Part shown: piece after piece, positions 50,549-57,001 of the stretch
Numbering within the stretch: the first letter of the stretch is position 1
How the letters are laid out: each line of letters opens with the position of its first letter
DNA from: CANGYM01 sp044235825
Lineage (GTDB): Bacteria > Pseudomonadota > Alphaproteobacteria > JAJTHO01 > CANGYM01
DNA length: 57,001 nt
NCBI GenBank assembly: GCA_044235825.1
Contig: JBIIHL010000003.1
Location: 1 to 57,001 of the forward strand
Direction: 5' to 3'
The notes under the pieces: generated by a model
Told to the model about the DNA's origin: nothing
Databases searched by the model: none
The model's input: the letters and a program-made list of their open reading frames with translations, nothing else
Program-made: the position numbers and the translations under genes

Positions 50549-50905
50549 TCAGAAGGTCTCCCCCGTAAAGGCGGTTACACCGGTACCATACAGGCCCACC
50601 AGCATCAGTCCCCCCATCAATCCCCACAACCAGTTCCAATTAAACCGTCCGAAAAAGGCCAAAGCGGACAGGGCCACGGTCCCGAGGCCGCCCAAGCCGT
50701 AGGCAACCTTTTTTCCAGAAACAGCGCTTTCATCCACAAAGGTTTCCATTTTTCCAATGACTTGATCAGGGGATTTGGAAAATGCCGTGCCGGGCCATGC
50801 GGCCGCAGCGCTGTGGGGGTTCAGGCCAAGAAACAAAACGGCCAACACAAAAACCCCGAAAAAAGAACCACAGACCCCTGAAAATGACAGACGAAGGTTT
50901 GACAT
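50549..50905 (-). CDS. Single VirB2-like pilin (P1), first gene of the operon
   Basis: A 118-aa pilin-like protein with a signal peptide ending near SAAAA. One VirB2-like unit lies at about residues 66-112: AYGLGGLGTVALSALAFFGR, then FNWNWLWGLMGGLMLVGLYG. The ATG at 50905 is preferred because an AAGGAG sequence precedes it. The open frame continues 15 codons upstream into the operator region. It is the first gene after the promoter and Crp-type box. Pilin identity rests on fold pattern and on the linked virB3 and virB4 genes. Confidence 0.85.
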   Translation of the reverse strand: MSNLRLSFSGVCGSFFGVFVLAVLFLGLNPHSAAAAWPGTAFSKSPDQVIGKMETFVDESAVSGKKVAYGLGGLGTVALSALAFFGRFNWNWLWGLMGGLMLVGLYGTGVTAFTGETF

Positions 50906-50942
50906 GGATCGGGACTCCTTGTAACGTTTTTTGTATTCATAA

Positions 50943-50958
50943 TGTGACATTGATCACA
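50943..50958. promoter_or_regulatory. Perfect Crp-type binding box
   Basis: TGTGA (50943-50947), CATTGA, TCACA (50954-50958): a full match to the E. coli CRP consensus half-sites with the right 6-bp spacer, flanked by AA and TT. A further TCACA lies at 50963-50967. The box centre is about 8 bp downstream of the predicted start of the minus-strand pilin operon, a repressing position. On the other side it is upstream of fabI. The local Crp-family protein has the matching RETVxR recognition helix. Confidence 0.75.
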
Positions 50959-50964
50959 TTTTTC

Positions 50965-50993
50965 ACATTAAGACATTTTTAACGATCTGTCAA
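50965..50993 (-). promoter_or_regulatory. Promoter of the T4SS-like operon
   Basis: Minus strand: TTGACA (50993-50988), 17-bp spacer, TAATGT (50970-50965). The -35 box is perfect and the -10 box is weak (3 of 6). Transcription should start near 50958, inside the Crp-type box. Confidence 0.6.
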
Positions 50994-51176
50994 AACTTTT
51001 TTTAAATTGTTTTGTGTTTTATATAACTGGGCGGTGTCCTATCTTTTTGATCGCAGCGTCCGCGGGGACCGTTTGTTGTTCCGTCCTGCCCCAAAACCAT
51101 GAAAAAGATTGCCGGTGACAGGAATTGGTCGTATAAATCCCTTTTTCATAAACGACAGATGGCGGGGGACAGTGGC

Positions 51177-51998
51177 GTGACAGATGGCTTGATGCACGGA
51201 AAGCGTGGCCTGATTATGGGGGTTGCGAATGATAAATCCATTGCGTGGGGGATTGCCGCGGCGTTGCGTCAGGCGGGCGCCGACATTGCCCTCAGCTATC
51301 AGGGGGATGCGCTGAAAAAGCGTGTGATGCCCTTGGCGGATCGTTTAAATACCCCCCATGTGTTTTCCTGTGACGTGGGCGATGAAGACAGCATGGCCGC
51401 TTTGGCCGCCGATCTGGGCAAGGTCTGGCCAGAGGGAATTGATTTTTTTGTCCATGCCATTGCCTATTCAGATAAAAACGAACTCAAAGGCCCCTATTAC
51501 GATGTGACGCGGGACAATTTTCGTCAAACCATGGACATTTCCTGTTATTCCTTTACGGCTATGGTCCGGCATTTGGTGCCCTTTCTGCGGGAATCGGCCA
51601 GTTGTTTGACCCTGACCTATTACGGCGCGGAAAAAATGATGCCCCATTATAACGTCATGGGCGTGGCCAAGGCCGCGCTAGAGGCCAGCGTGCGCTATCT
51701 GGCCTGTGATCTGGGCCCCCGCGGCGTGCGGGTGAATGCCATTTCTGCGGGGCCCATTCGGACGTTGGCGGCCTCTGGCATTGGGGATTTTCGCTATATT
51801 TTAAAATGGAACGAACACAACGCCCCCCTGCGCCGCAACGTCACCATCGAAGAGGTCGGGGGCAGCGCCCTGTATCTGCTCAGTCCCCTCAGCGCCGGCG
51901 TAACGGGGATTGTGCATCATGTGGATGCAGGGTATCACAGCATCGGCATGTGCTCAGTTGAGGTTGCCCATCGCTATTTCAAGGGCGATGACGCTTAA
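51177..51998 (+). CDS. fabI: Enoyl-[acyl-carrier-protein] reductase (NADH)
   Basis: Last step of each fatty-acid elongation cycle, the triclosan target. The 273-aa product begins VTDGLMHGKRGLIMGVAND, with the SDR nucleotide motif near residues 12-22. HAIAYSDKNELKGPY is a FabI signature. The catalytic Tyr and Lys lie in HYNVMGVAKAAL (Y-x6-K), with the upstream Tyr in TYYGAEK. The GTG at 51177 matches the usual N-terminus; an ATG at 51159 or 51099 would add residues not typical of the family. aroC follows 5 bp later. Confidence 0.95.
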   Translation: MTDGLMHGKRGLIMGVANDKSIAWGIAAALRQAGADIALSYQGDALKKRVMPLADRLNTPHVFSCDVGDEDSMAALAADLGKVWPEGIDFFVHAIAYSDKNELKGPYYDVTRDNFRQTMDISCYSFTAMVRHLVPFLRESASCLTLTYYGAEKMMPHYNVMGVAKAALEASVRYLACDLGPRGVRVNAISAGPIRTLAASGIGDFRYILKWNEHNAPLRRNVTIEEVGGSALYLLSPLSAGVTGIVHHVDAGYHSIGMCSVEVAHRYFKGDDA

Positions 51999-52003
51999 TC
52001 GCC

Positions 52004-53104
52004 ATGGCAGGAAACAGTTTCGGCGACATTTTCAGAATCACCACCTTTGGCGAAAGCCACGGTCCGGCCATCGGGTGTATTGTGGACGGCGTGCCCTCAA
52101 AAATTCCCCTAACCGAATCCGACATTCAGTATTATTTGGATTTTCGCCGCCCGGGGACGTCCCGCTTTGTCACCCAGCGGCAAGAGGAGGATAAGGTTGA
52201 AATCCTCTCCGGCGTATTTCAGGGTCTGACCACCGGCACACCCATTGGCCTGCTGATTCACAATCAGGACCAAAAATCAAAGGATTATGAGGATATTAAG
52301 GACCGTTTTCGCCCGGGCCATGCCGATTATACCTATTTCATGAAATATGGTCACCGCGATTATCGCGGCGGGGGCCGATCATCCGCCCGCGAAACGGCCA
52401 TGCGGGTGGCGGCGGGGTCGGTGGCGCGAAAGGCACTGGCGGCCCTGTTGCCCCAGCGTTTGTTTTTGCAGGGGGCGGTTGTTCAAATCGGCACCTTTCC
52501 CGCGGCCCCGCAGGGGGTCTGGGACCCTCTGTTGATTCAGGGCAATCCCTTTTTCGCCGCGGATCCAGCCATTGTGCCGGTATGGCAGGATGTTGTGGAT
52601 ACCGCCCGCCGCGACGGCAGTTCGCTGGGGGCGTTGGTTGAGGTTCGGGCCTCGGGAATCCCCGTCGGTCTGGGTGATCCCGTGTATGACAAACTGGATG
52701 CCGATCTGGCCAAGGCCTTAATGAGCATCAATGCCGTAAAAGGCGTGGAAATCGGGGATGGTTTTGGTTGTGTGTCAACGGATGGCCGGCTGGCGGCGGA
52801 TGAAATGGTGATTCAGGATGGCACGGCCCAATTCCTCAGCAATCATGCAGGCGGCATCTTGGGCGGTATTTCCACAGGCCAAGAGATCATCGCCCGCATC
52901 GCCGTCAAACCCACCAGTTCCATCCTGACGGAACGACGCAGTATGACCGAATCAGGCGAAAACGTCATGATCCGCACCAAAGGCCGCCACGACCCCTGCG
53001 TCGGCATCCGCGCCGTCCCCGTGGCCGAGGCCATGATGGCTTGTGTTCTGCTCGATCACTGGTTAAAACATAGAGGTACTTTTGCCCAAGGAGAATCCCA
53101 ATGA
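52004..53104 (+). CDS. aroC: Chorismate synthase
   Basis: Makes chorismate from EPSP using reduced FMN. The 366-aa length is normal. MAGNSFGDIFRITTFGESHGPAIG opens the protein with its first signature. The region GHADYTYFMKYGHRDYRGGG RSSARETA (two segments near residues 105-132) and the C-terminal TKGRHDPCVGIRAVPVAEAM are the other two. It is preceded by fabI and overlaps sppA by 4 bp. Confidence 0.97.
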   Translation: MAGNSFGDIFRITTFGESHGPAIGCIVDGVPSKIPLTESDIQYYLDFRRPGTSRFVTQRQEEDKVEILSGVFQGLTTGTPIGLLIHNQDQKSKDYEDIKDRFRPGHADYTYFMKYGHRDYRGGGRSSARETAMRVAAGSVARKALAALLPQRLFLQGAVVQIGTFPAAPQGVWDPLLIQGNPFFAADPAIVPVWQDVVDTARRDGSSLGALVEVRASGIPVGLGDPVYDKLDADLAKALMSINAVKGVEIGDGFGCVSTDGRLAADEMVIQDGTAQFLSNHAGGILGGISTGQEIIARIAVKPTSSILTERRSMTESGENVMIRTKGRHDPCVGIRAVPVAEAMMACVLLDHWLKHRGTFAQGESQ

Positions 53105-55059
53105 AAACCCTACTCAAATGGTTCCTACGCGCAGTTAAGGGCGTTTTGATATTTTTTGGGCTGATCTTTCTGCTGTTGGTGGTGGGGGTGTCCGCTTTGG
53201 TGGGCAAACTTTCCGAAGGGGCCCTAGAGCATTCATCCCTGATGCATCGCCAAGAGAACCGTCAGGTGGCCAGCATTCCCGATAATGGCATTCTGTTTGT
53301 TGATTTTTCGGAACCCTTGGCCCAGCGCAAGGTGGATGAGCGTTTGGGGCGCCTGCTGGGGGACGCATTCATGGATGCCCACACCCTGACGCAGCGGATT
53401 CATTATGCCGCCAAAGACAAACGCATGCGGGGGTTGGTTGTGGATTTGCGGGATGAAGATCTCTCGCTGGCAGACCGTGACGCTCTGTTGGGGGCGGTGA
53501 AAGCCTTTCGGGATCAGGGCAAAAAAACAACGGCTTATCTGGATACCTTTGATTTTGGGGCCAAGGGGTTGGTGCAATACATGACCGCATCGGCCTTTGA
53601 TCGCATTGTGATGCATGGTTCTGGCACCGTGTCTTTGACGGGCTTGGCCGCCGAGGCCCCGTTTGTCAAAACCGCCCTGAAAGAGCATTTGGGTGTTGAG
53701 CCCCAGTTTTTCAGATTCAGCGAAAACAAAACCGGCGCCAACACGGTGACGGAGGATGGCTATACCCCCCAGCACCGTGCCACGCTGCAGGCCTATCTGA
53801 CGTCCCTTTCCGGCATCATGACCGACCGTATCATGGCCGCGCGGGGCTGGGATCGGGCCACCATGGACAGCTTTTTTAACAAAGCCCTGATTCCCGCGGC
53901 GGAAGCGAAAACCTTAGGACTGGTGGAGGAAACCTCGTCCTTTGAAACTTTCCTTGAAACATCCAAAACATGGGTTGTGCGCGGGGGACATGAAACAGAA
54001 TCGCCCCAAGACGGCACCTATATTGACGTGCGGGATTATGGGGATGATCAGCCGCAAACCTCTGATGCGGTGATTGCGGCCGAGGGTAAGGCCGACAAAA
54101 AAGGGGTTGCCCTGAAAGACGACAAAACATCCCCCGAATCCATTGCCCTGATTTATGCCGAAGGGCCCATTATGGATGGGTATGATCCCGAAGACTCGCC
54201 GTTCAGCGGCTCTGGATCCCGCGTGTATGCCCTAACGCTGGCCCAGCAGATTCAAGAGGCCGTGGATGATGACGTCAAGGCCATTGTTTTGCGTGTGGAC
54301 AGCCCAGGGGGGTCCTATACGGCGTCCCATGTTCTGCGTGATGCGGTTTTGTCCGCGAAGGCTCAGGGCATTCCCGTGATCATCAGCATCAAGGATATGG
54401 CGGCCTCCGGCGGGTATTTCCTGTCTATGGATGCCAACGCCATTGTGGCGCCGGAAACGTCCTTGGTGGGGTCCATCGGGGTGTTTGGTGGGAAATTTAT
54501 CACGGCGGGCCTTTCACAAAAACTGGATGTGAAGTGGGACCGTGTGGTGGTGCAGCCCCATGCGCTGATGTGGAGTTCCCAAACGCCCTTTAATCCCGAA
54601 GAGAGCGCCATCGTTTCCGCCAACCTGAAACAGGCCTATGACACCTTTGGGGGTTTGGTCAAAGCCGGCCGCAAATTAACGGACGAGCAGGCCACCCAAA
54701 CCATCGGGGGCCAGTTTTTCACCGGCCGTGACGCGCTGGCCCTGAACCTGATCGACCGCATCGGCGGATTGGAAGAAGCCGTGGCCGAGGCCGCCAAACA
54801 GGCCCGTCTGGATCGCAGCGCGGTAAACGTGGTGGTGTACCCGAAAATCGAGGATCTTTTCAGCGGCTTTTTACGCTTTTTGATGGGGGGGATTGGTTCC
54901 TCTCAGGCCCATGTCCTTATGGGGGCCTCTTTGCCAGGGATGCCCGCCGAAGGGGCCCTTTACGCCACCATGCTGGATGTCTATCAACAACCCGCCCCGC
55001 TGGCTGTCCTGCCCCCCGTCCGCATTGCCGGACAGTGGATGGGGTGGTCTGATCGGTAG
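53101..55059 (+). CDS. sppA: Signal peptide peptidase SppA, 67K type
   Basis: Membrane-bound serine protease that degrades released signal peptides. The 652-aa size corresponds to the two-domain 67K form. One membrane helix lies at about residues 13-35. The N-terminal domain provides the general-base Lys, probably in SLTGLAAEAPFVKTALKEHL. The C-terminal domain provides the nucleophile in KDMAASGGYFLSMDAN near residue 438, with LRVDSPGGS before it. A charged insert (residues about 295-340) between domains is longer than usual. It overlaps aroC by 4 bp. Confidence 0.93.
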   Translation: MKTLLKWFLRAVKGVLIFFGLIFLLLVVGVSALVGKLSEGALEHSSLMHRQENRQVASIPDNGILFVDFSEPLAQRKVDERLGRLLGDAFMDAHTLTQRIHYAAKDKRMRGLVVDLRDEDLSLADRDALLGAVKAFRDQGKKTTAYLDTFDFGAKGLVQYMTASAFDRIVMHGSGTVSLTGLAAEAPFVKTALKEHLGVEPQFFRFSENKTGANTVTEDGYTPQHRATLQAYLTSLSGIMTDRIMAARGWDRATMDSFFNKALIPAAEAKTLGLVEETSSFETFLETSKTWVVRGGHETESPQDGTYIDVRDYGDDQPQTSDAVIAAEGKADKKGVALKDDKTSPESIALIYAEGPIMDGYDPEDSPFSGSGSRVYALTLAQQIQEAVDDDVKAIVLRVDSPGGSYTASHVLRDAVLSAKAQGIPVIISIKDMAASGGYFLSMDANAIVAPETSLVGSIGVFGGKFITAGLSQKLDVKWDRVVVQPHALMWSSQTPFNPEESAIVSANLKQAYDTFGGLVKAGRKLTDEQATQTIGGQFFTGRDALALNLIDRIGGLEEAVAEAAKQARLDRSAVNVVVYPKIEDLFSGFLRFLMGGIGSSQAHVLMGASLPGMPAEGALYATMLDVYQQPAPLAVLPPVRIAGQWMGWSDR

Positions 55060-55091
55060 GGGGGGGACTTGCGAAAATCTGCGCAATCGCC

Positions 55092-55120
55092 TTGACAGCG
55101 TTTCGAAAGTTGGCTAAAGA
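55092..55120 (+). promoter_or_regulatory. Promoter of tRNA-Asp
   Basis: TTGACA (55092-55097), a 17-bp spacer and TAAAGA (55115-55120), about 50 bp before the tRNA. The -35 box is perfect and the -10 box is weak. Confidence 0.5.
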
Positions 55121-55170
55121 CACCAGACTCCCTTGTTACCACAGGCCCTTTGCGCGGCCTTTGTCACTGT

Positions 55171-55247
55171 GGGGGTGTAGCTCAGTCGGTTAGAGCGCTG
55201 CCCTGTCACGGCAGAGGTCGCGGGTTCGAGTCCCGTCACTCCCGCCA
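55171..55247 (+). tRNA. tRNA-Asp (GTC)
   Basis: A 77-nt tRNA. The acceptor stem GGGGGTG/CACTCCC pairs with one G-U. D arm GCTCAGTCGGTTAGAGC. Anticodon stem CTGCC/GGCAG with loop CTGTCAC, anticodon GTC at 55205-55207. The T arm CGGG-TTCGAGT-CCCG is intact. Discriminator G followed by an encoded CCA. Confidence 0.98.
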
Positions 55248-55272
55248 TTCCCTTAAAAAAAACGTTTTGGTT

Positions 55273-55680
55273 ATGGCCCATTGGATTTTGAAATCAGAGC
55301 CCGAGGTTTACCCATGGGATCAGATGGTGCGGGATGGCATAACCCCATGGGATGGGGTGCGCAATTATCAGGCCCGCAATTTTATGAAACAGATGGCTGT
55401 TGGGGATTTGGCCTTTTTTTATCATTCGGGGGCCCAGCGGTCTATTGTGGGATGGGTGTCTGTATGCCGCCCCTATTATCCCGATGTTCAGGACCCGTCC
55501 TTTGGGAATGTGGATGTGCAGGTGATCGCTGCCCTGCCGCGCCCCGTGACGCTGGCGATGCTCAAGGCCGATCCCATCTTGTCCACCATCGCCATGGTCA
55601 AACAGTCGCGGCTGTCCGTTTCGCCCCTGAGTGAAGCCGACTTTCGTCACATCCAGAATCTTGGCGGGGCAGGGGGATGA
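55273..55680 (+). CDS. EVE-domain protein
   Basis: A 135-aa protein of the EVE/PUA-like superfamily (thymocyte nuclear protein 1 group), whose members bind modified bases in DNA or RNA. MAHWILKSEPEVYPWDQM, WDGVRNYQARNFMKQMAVGD, and LAFFYHSGAQRSIVGWVSV form the binding-pocket core. The ATG at 55273 is the family N-terminus; the open frame extends upstream only through tRNA-Asp. The ligand is unknown. It overlaps bioD by 4 bp, which suggests co-translation but no obvious common pathway. Confidence 0.9.
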   Translation: MAHWILKSEPEVYPWDQMVRDGITPWDGVRNYQARNFMKQMAVGDLAFFYHSGAQRSIVGWVSVCRPYYPDVQDPSFGNVDVQVIAALPRPVTLAMLKADPILSTIAMVKQSRLSVSPLSEADFRHIQNLGGAGG

Positions 55681-56348
55681 CCAACCGCGCGGTGCCCCCG
55701 TTGTTTGTGGCGGGAACGGATACGGGGGTGGGAAAAACCTTTGTGTCCGCCTGTTTGATGCACATCGCGGACGCCCATTATTGGAAGCCCTTTCAAACCG
55801 GCCCTGACGATGATACGGTCATGGTGCATCGCCTGTCGGGGTGCAGCGCATCGCGCATGCTCCGTCCCTTTGTGTCGCTGGCGGCCCCGCTGGCCCCCCT
55901 GCACGCGGCAGAGCGGGAGGAGTTTGTTTTTGATCCCGCCGATGTCACCCCCCCGCCCCAGCCGTTTTTGGTGATTGAGGGGGCCGGTGGGATCATGGTG
56001 CCCCTAGCGCCCCATGTTTTAACGCTGGATCTGATGGTGCGCTGGAATGTGACGGTTTTGCTGGTGGCCCGCAGCACTTTGGGCACCCTGAACCACACGC
56101 TGCTGACCTTGCGGGCGTTAAAAGATAGCGGCCTGTCCTGTCTGGGCGTTGTCATGGTGGGGCCGACCGCCCCCCATAATGTCAATGCCATTGAGGATTT
56201 TGGGGGCGTGCCTATTCTGGCCACGATACCCTTTGATGAAAGCGGTGATCTGCGGGGCGCCGTTAAGGCCGCTGCGCCGGCCCTGAAGCCGGCCCTAGAG
56301 CTGTGGGGGTGTCCCTTGGCGGGGGGGGAAGATCCAGCATCCCTTTAA
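55677..56348 (+). CDS. bioD: Dethiobiotin synthetase
   Basis: ATP-dependent ring-closing enzyme of biotin synthesis. In this 223-aa protein the P-loop is FVAGTDTGVGKTFVSACL near residues 10-27. YWKPFQTGPDDD provides the substrate-binding Lys. VIEGAGGIMVPLAP is the third family box. The segment between them is short and the C-terminus (LWGCPLAGGEDPASL) looks variable. No other bio genes are nearby. Its last 54 bp overlap the convergent glycosyltransferase-like gene. Confidence 0.92.
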   Translation: MTNRAVPPLFVAGTDTGVGKTFVSACLMHIADAHYWKPFQTGPDDDTVMVHRLSGCSASRMLRPFVSLAAPLAPLHAAEREEFVFDPADVTPPPQPFLVIEGAGGIMVPLAPHVLTLDLMVRWNVTVLLVARSTLGTLNHTLLTLRALKDSGLSCLGVVMVGPTAPHNVNAIEDFGGVPILATIPFDESGDLRGAVKAAAPALKPALELWGCPLAGGEDPASL

Positions 56349-56897
56349 CCAAAATGTGCCCCACAGGGCTGTGAATGCCTTCAGGGCTTTGCAAAGGGAA
56401 AGCGGGGCCTGCATAAACGATACCGGCACAGACACCACCCGAATGCCGCCGTAACGGCCCAAAACACTGACAAAATCCAAAACCCCGTGATAGGGGGGCA
56501 GGCTTTCAAAATCCTGCCGCGCCATCAAAATCATTTGGCCAGACCCCACCCGATCCCCCAGAAACGTTCGCCGTAACGCCCCAAGGGCGCAAGAAAGCCC
56601 CCGCGATACCAGGGAACTGTGGGCGATTTCCCGCCCTATGGCCATAACGGGAAAATCAGCAAAGGATTCATGTTTGGCCGCCTGCCACAGGGCGCGAAGG
56701 TCCTCTGGCGTCGCCGCATCAGGGGCCACAACGATCCAGTCGCTGGTGCTGGTTTGGACGGTTTTCAGGATATCATCCGTTTTTTGGGTATCGTTTAACA
56801 AGATAACATCAACCTTGGCCATATCCCCCCAATCGGCTTGGGGCAAAGGACTCAGCGCGGTGCAAAGAATGGATAAAGTGGGTTTTGGTTTAGGCAT
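56295..56897 (-). CDS. Degenerate family-2 glycosyltransferase-like protein
   Basis: A 200-aa protein with remote likeness to GT2 (dolichol-phosphate-mannose synthase-like) enzymes. DWIVVAPDAATPEDLRALWQ sits where GT2 proteins have the donor-binding aspartates. RTFLGDRVGSGQMILMARQD and GIRVVSVPVSF recall the GT2 stretch between the acceptor site and the end of the fold. The N-terminal nucleotide-binding strand (usually VVPxYNE) is replaced by LSILCTALSPLPQADW, and there is no membrane helix pair. It may be a non-catalytic relative. The 3' end overlaps bioD by 54 bp, tail to tail. Confidence 0.55.
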   Translation of the reverse strand: MPKPKPTLSILCTALSPLPQADWGDMAKVDVILLNDTQKTDDILKTVQTSTSDWIVVAPDAATPEDLRALWQAAKHESFADFPVMAIGREIAHSSLVSRGLSCALGALRRTFLGDRVGSGQMILMARQDFESLPPYHGVLDFVSVLGRYGGIRVVSVPVSFMQAPLSLCKALKAFTALWGTFWLKGCWIFPPRQGTPPQL

Positions 56898-56904
56898 TGT
56901 GAAG

Positions 56905-56927
56905 ACATCCTCTTTTTGATAGGATGT
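56905..56927. promoter_or_regulatory. Hairpin/operator-like inverted repeat between divergent genes
   Basis: ACATCCT (56905-56911) and AGGATGT (56921-56927) form a perfect 7-bp inverted repeat around a 9-bp centre. It lies 8 bp ahead of the minus-strand gene and 45 bp ahead of the last plus-strand gene, so it could be a shared operator. No regulator can be named. Confidence 0.4.
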
Positions 56928-56971
56928 GCCACATTTTTACGGCCCTGTCGATGCGCAAGGAGGCGTCCCCC

Positions 56972-57001
56972 ATGAAAACAAATACGCGGGTTTTATCGTT
57001 T
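56972..57001 (+). CDS. Start of an unidentified gene, cut by the window end
   Basis: An ATG at 56972 follows an exact AAGGAGG Shine-Dalgarno sequence (56957-56963) with 8-bp spacing. The ten visible codons read MKTNTRVLSF, which could open a signal peptide or a cytoplasmic protein. An in-frame ATG at 56951 is less likely because the Shine-Dalgarno lies inside it. The product cannot be named. Confidence 0.6.
   Translation, partial: MKTNTRVLSF

Noticed and set aside
1..57001. CRISPR arrays, insertion sequences, integrases, prophage genes
   Set aside because: No regularly spaced repeats, transposase or integrase text was found on either strand.

Overview
The window reads as chromosome of an alphaproteobacterium with roughly balanced base composition. 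The evidence is gene content and order: ribF-ileS-lspA-bamF (DUF3035), a BamB/YfgM pair, an aa3-type cytochrome oxidase set with the small alphaproteobacterial assembly protein CoxF next to ctaG, coxC-DUF983-surf1 followed by ispH-thrB-rnhA, and lptF-lptG-lptD. The genus cannot be named from the sequence. Complete amino-acid, isoprenoid and LPS genes argue against an extremely reduced genome. A VirB-type secretion locus, a toxin-antitoxin islet and a palindromic repeat show accessory DNA.

Layout. 1-3.1 kb: end of rsmB, rpe and a heparinase II/III family protein. 3.0-3.8 kb: a yefM-yoeB-like islet flanked by 49-bp direct repeats and ending in a 131-bp palindrome. 3.8-6.1 kb (minus): metF, an unknown membrane-anchored protein and a cation-efflux transporter, translationally coupled. 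6.2-10.2 kb: mlaA, mlaC, an orphan sensor kinase and a Crp-type regulator, then a strong candidate for a 6S-like RNA with its own promoter. 10.4-16.8 kb (minus): ribF, ileS, lspA, bamF, der and a small unknown ORF. 16.9-18.8 kb: yfgM-like and bamB. 18.8-24.5 kb (minus): ctaC, ctaD, a MAPEG protein, ctaB, sucB, nth. 24.6-27.1 kb (minus): rpsD with a cyclophilin, and coxF-ctaG-ogt. 27.1-35.0 kb (plus): a solitary nuoI, a TrmJ-like methyltransferase, coxC-DUF983-surf1, tRNA-Ser(GCT), ispH-thrB-rnhA-AmpG-like-esterase. 35.3-41.6 kb: thrC, ndk, lptF-lptG-lptD. 41.6-50.9 kb (minus): the accessory highlight, a nine-gene type IV secretion-like operon. 51.2-57.0 kb: fabI-aroC-sppA, tRNA-Asp(GTC), an EVE-domain protein, bioD, a degenerate glycosyltransferase-like gene and the start of one more gene.

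The most unusual system is the 41.6-50.9 kb locus. It has four VirB2-like pilin genes, two of them apparently holding two pilin units in one polypeptide (six units in all), then VirB3, a VirB4 ATPase and three large exported proteins that I do not recognise, the last three genes coupled by 4-bp overlaps. No relaxase, VirD4, VirB8-VirB10 or VirB11 is present in the window. The operon starts behind a sigma70-like promoter overlapped on its downstream side by a perfect TGTGA-N6-TCACA box. The Crp-family protein encoded at 9.5 kb carries the recognition-helix residues expected to read that box, so catabolite-type control of the locus is a testable prediction.

The second point of interest is the toxin-antitoxin islet. 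It appears to have inserted at the 3' end of the heparinase gene while duplicating the last 49 bp, so the reading frame was kept. Its operator has two TGTACA hexamers 12 bp apart, as in the known yefM operator, and its toxin gene runs into the palindromic element.
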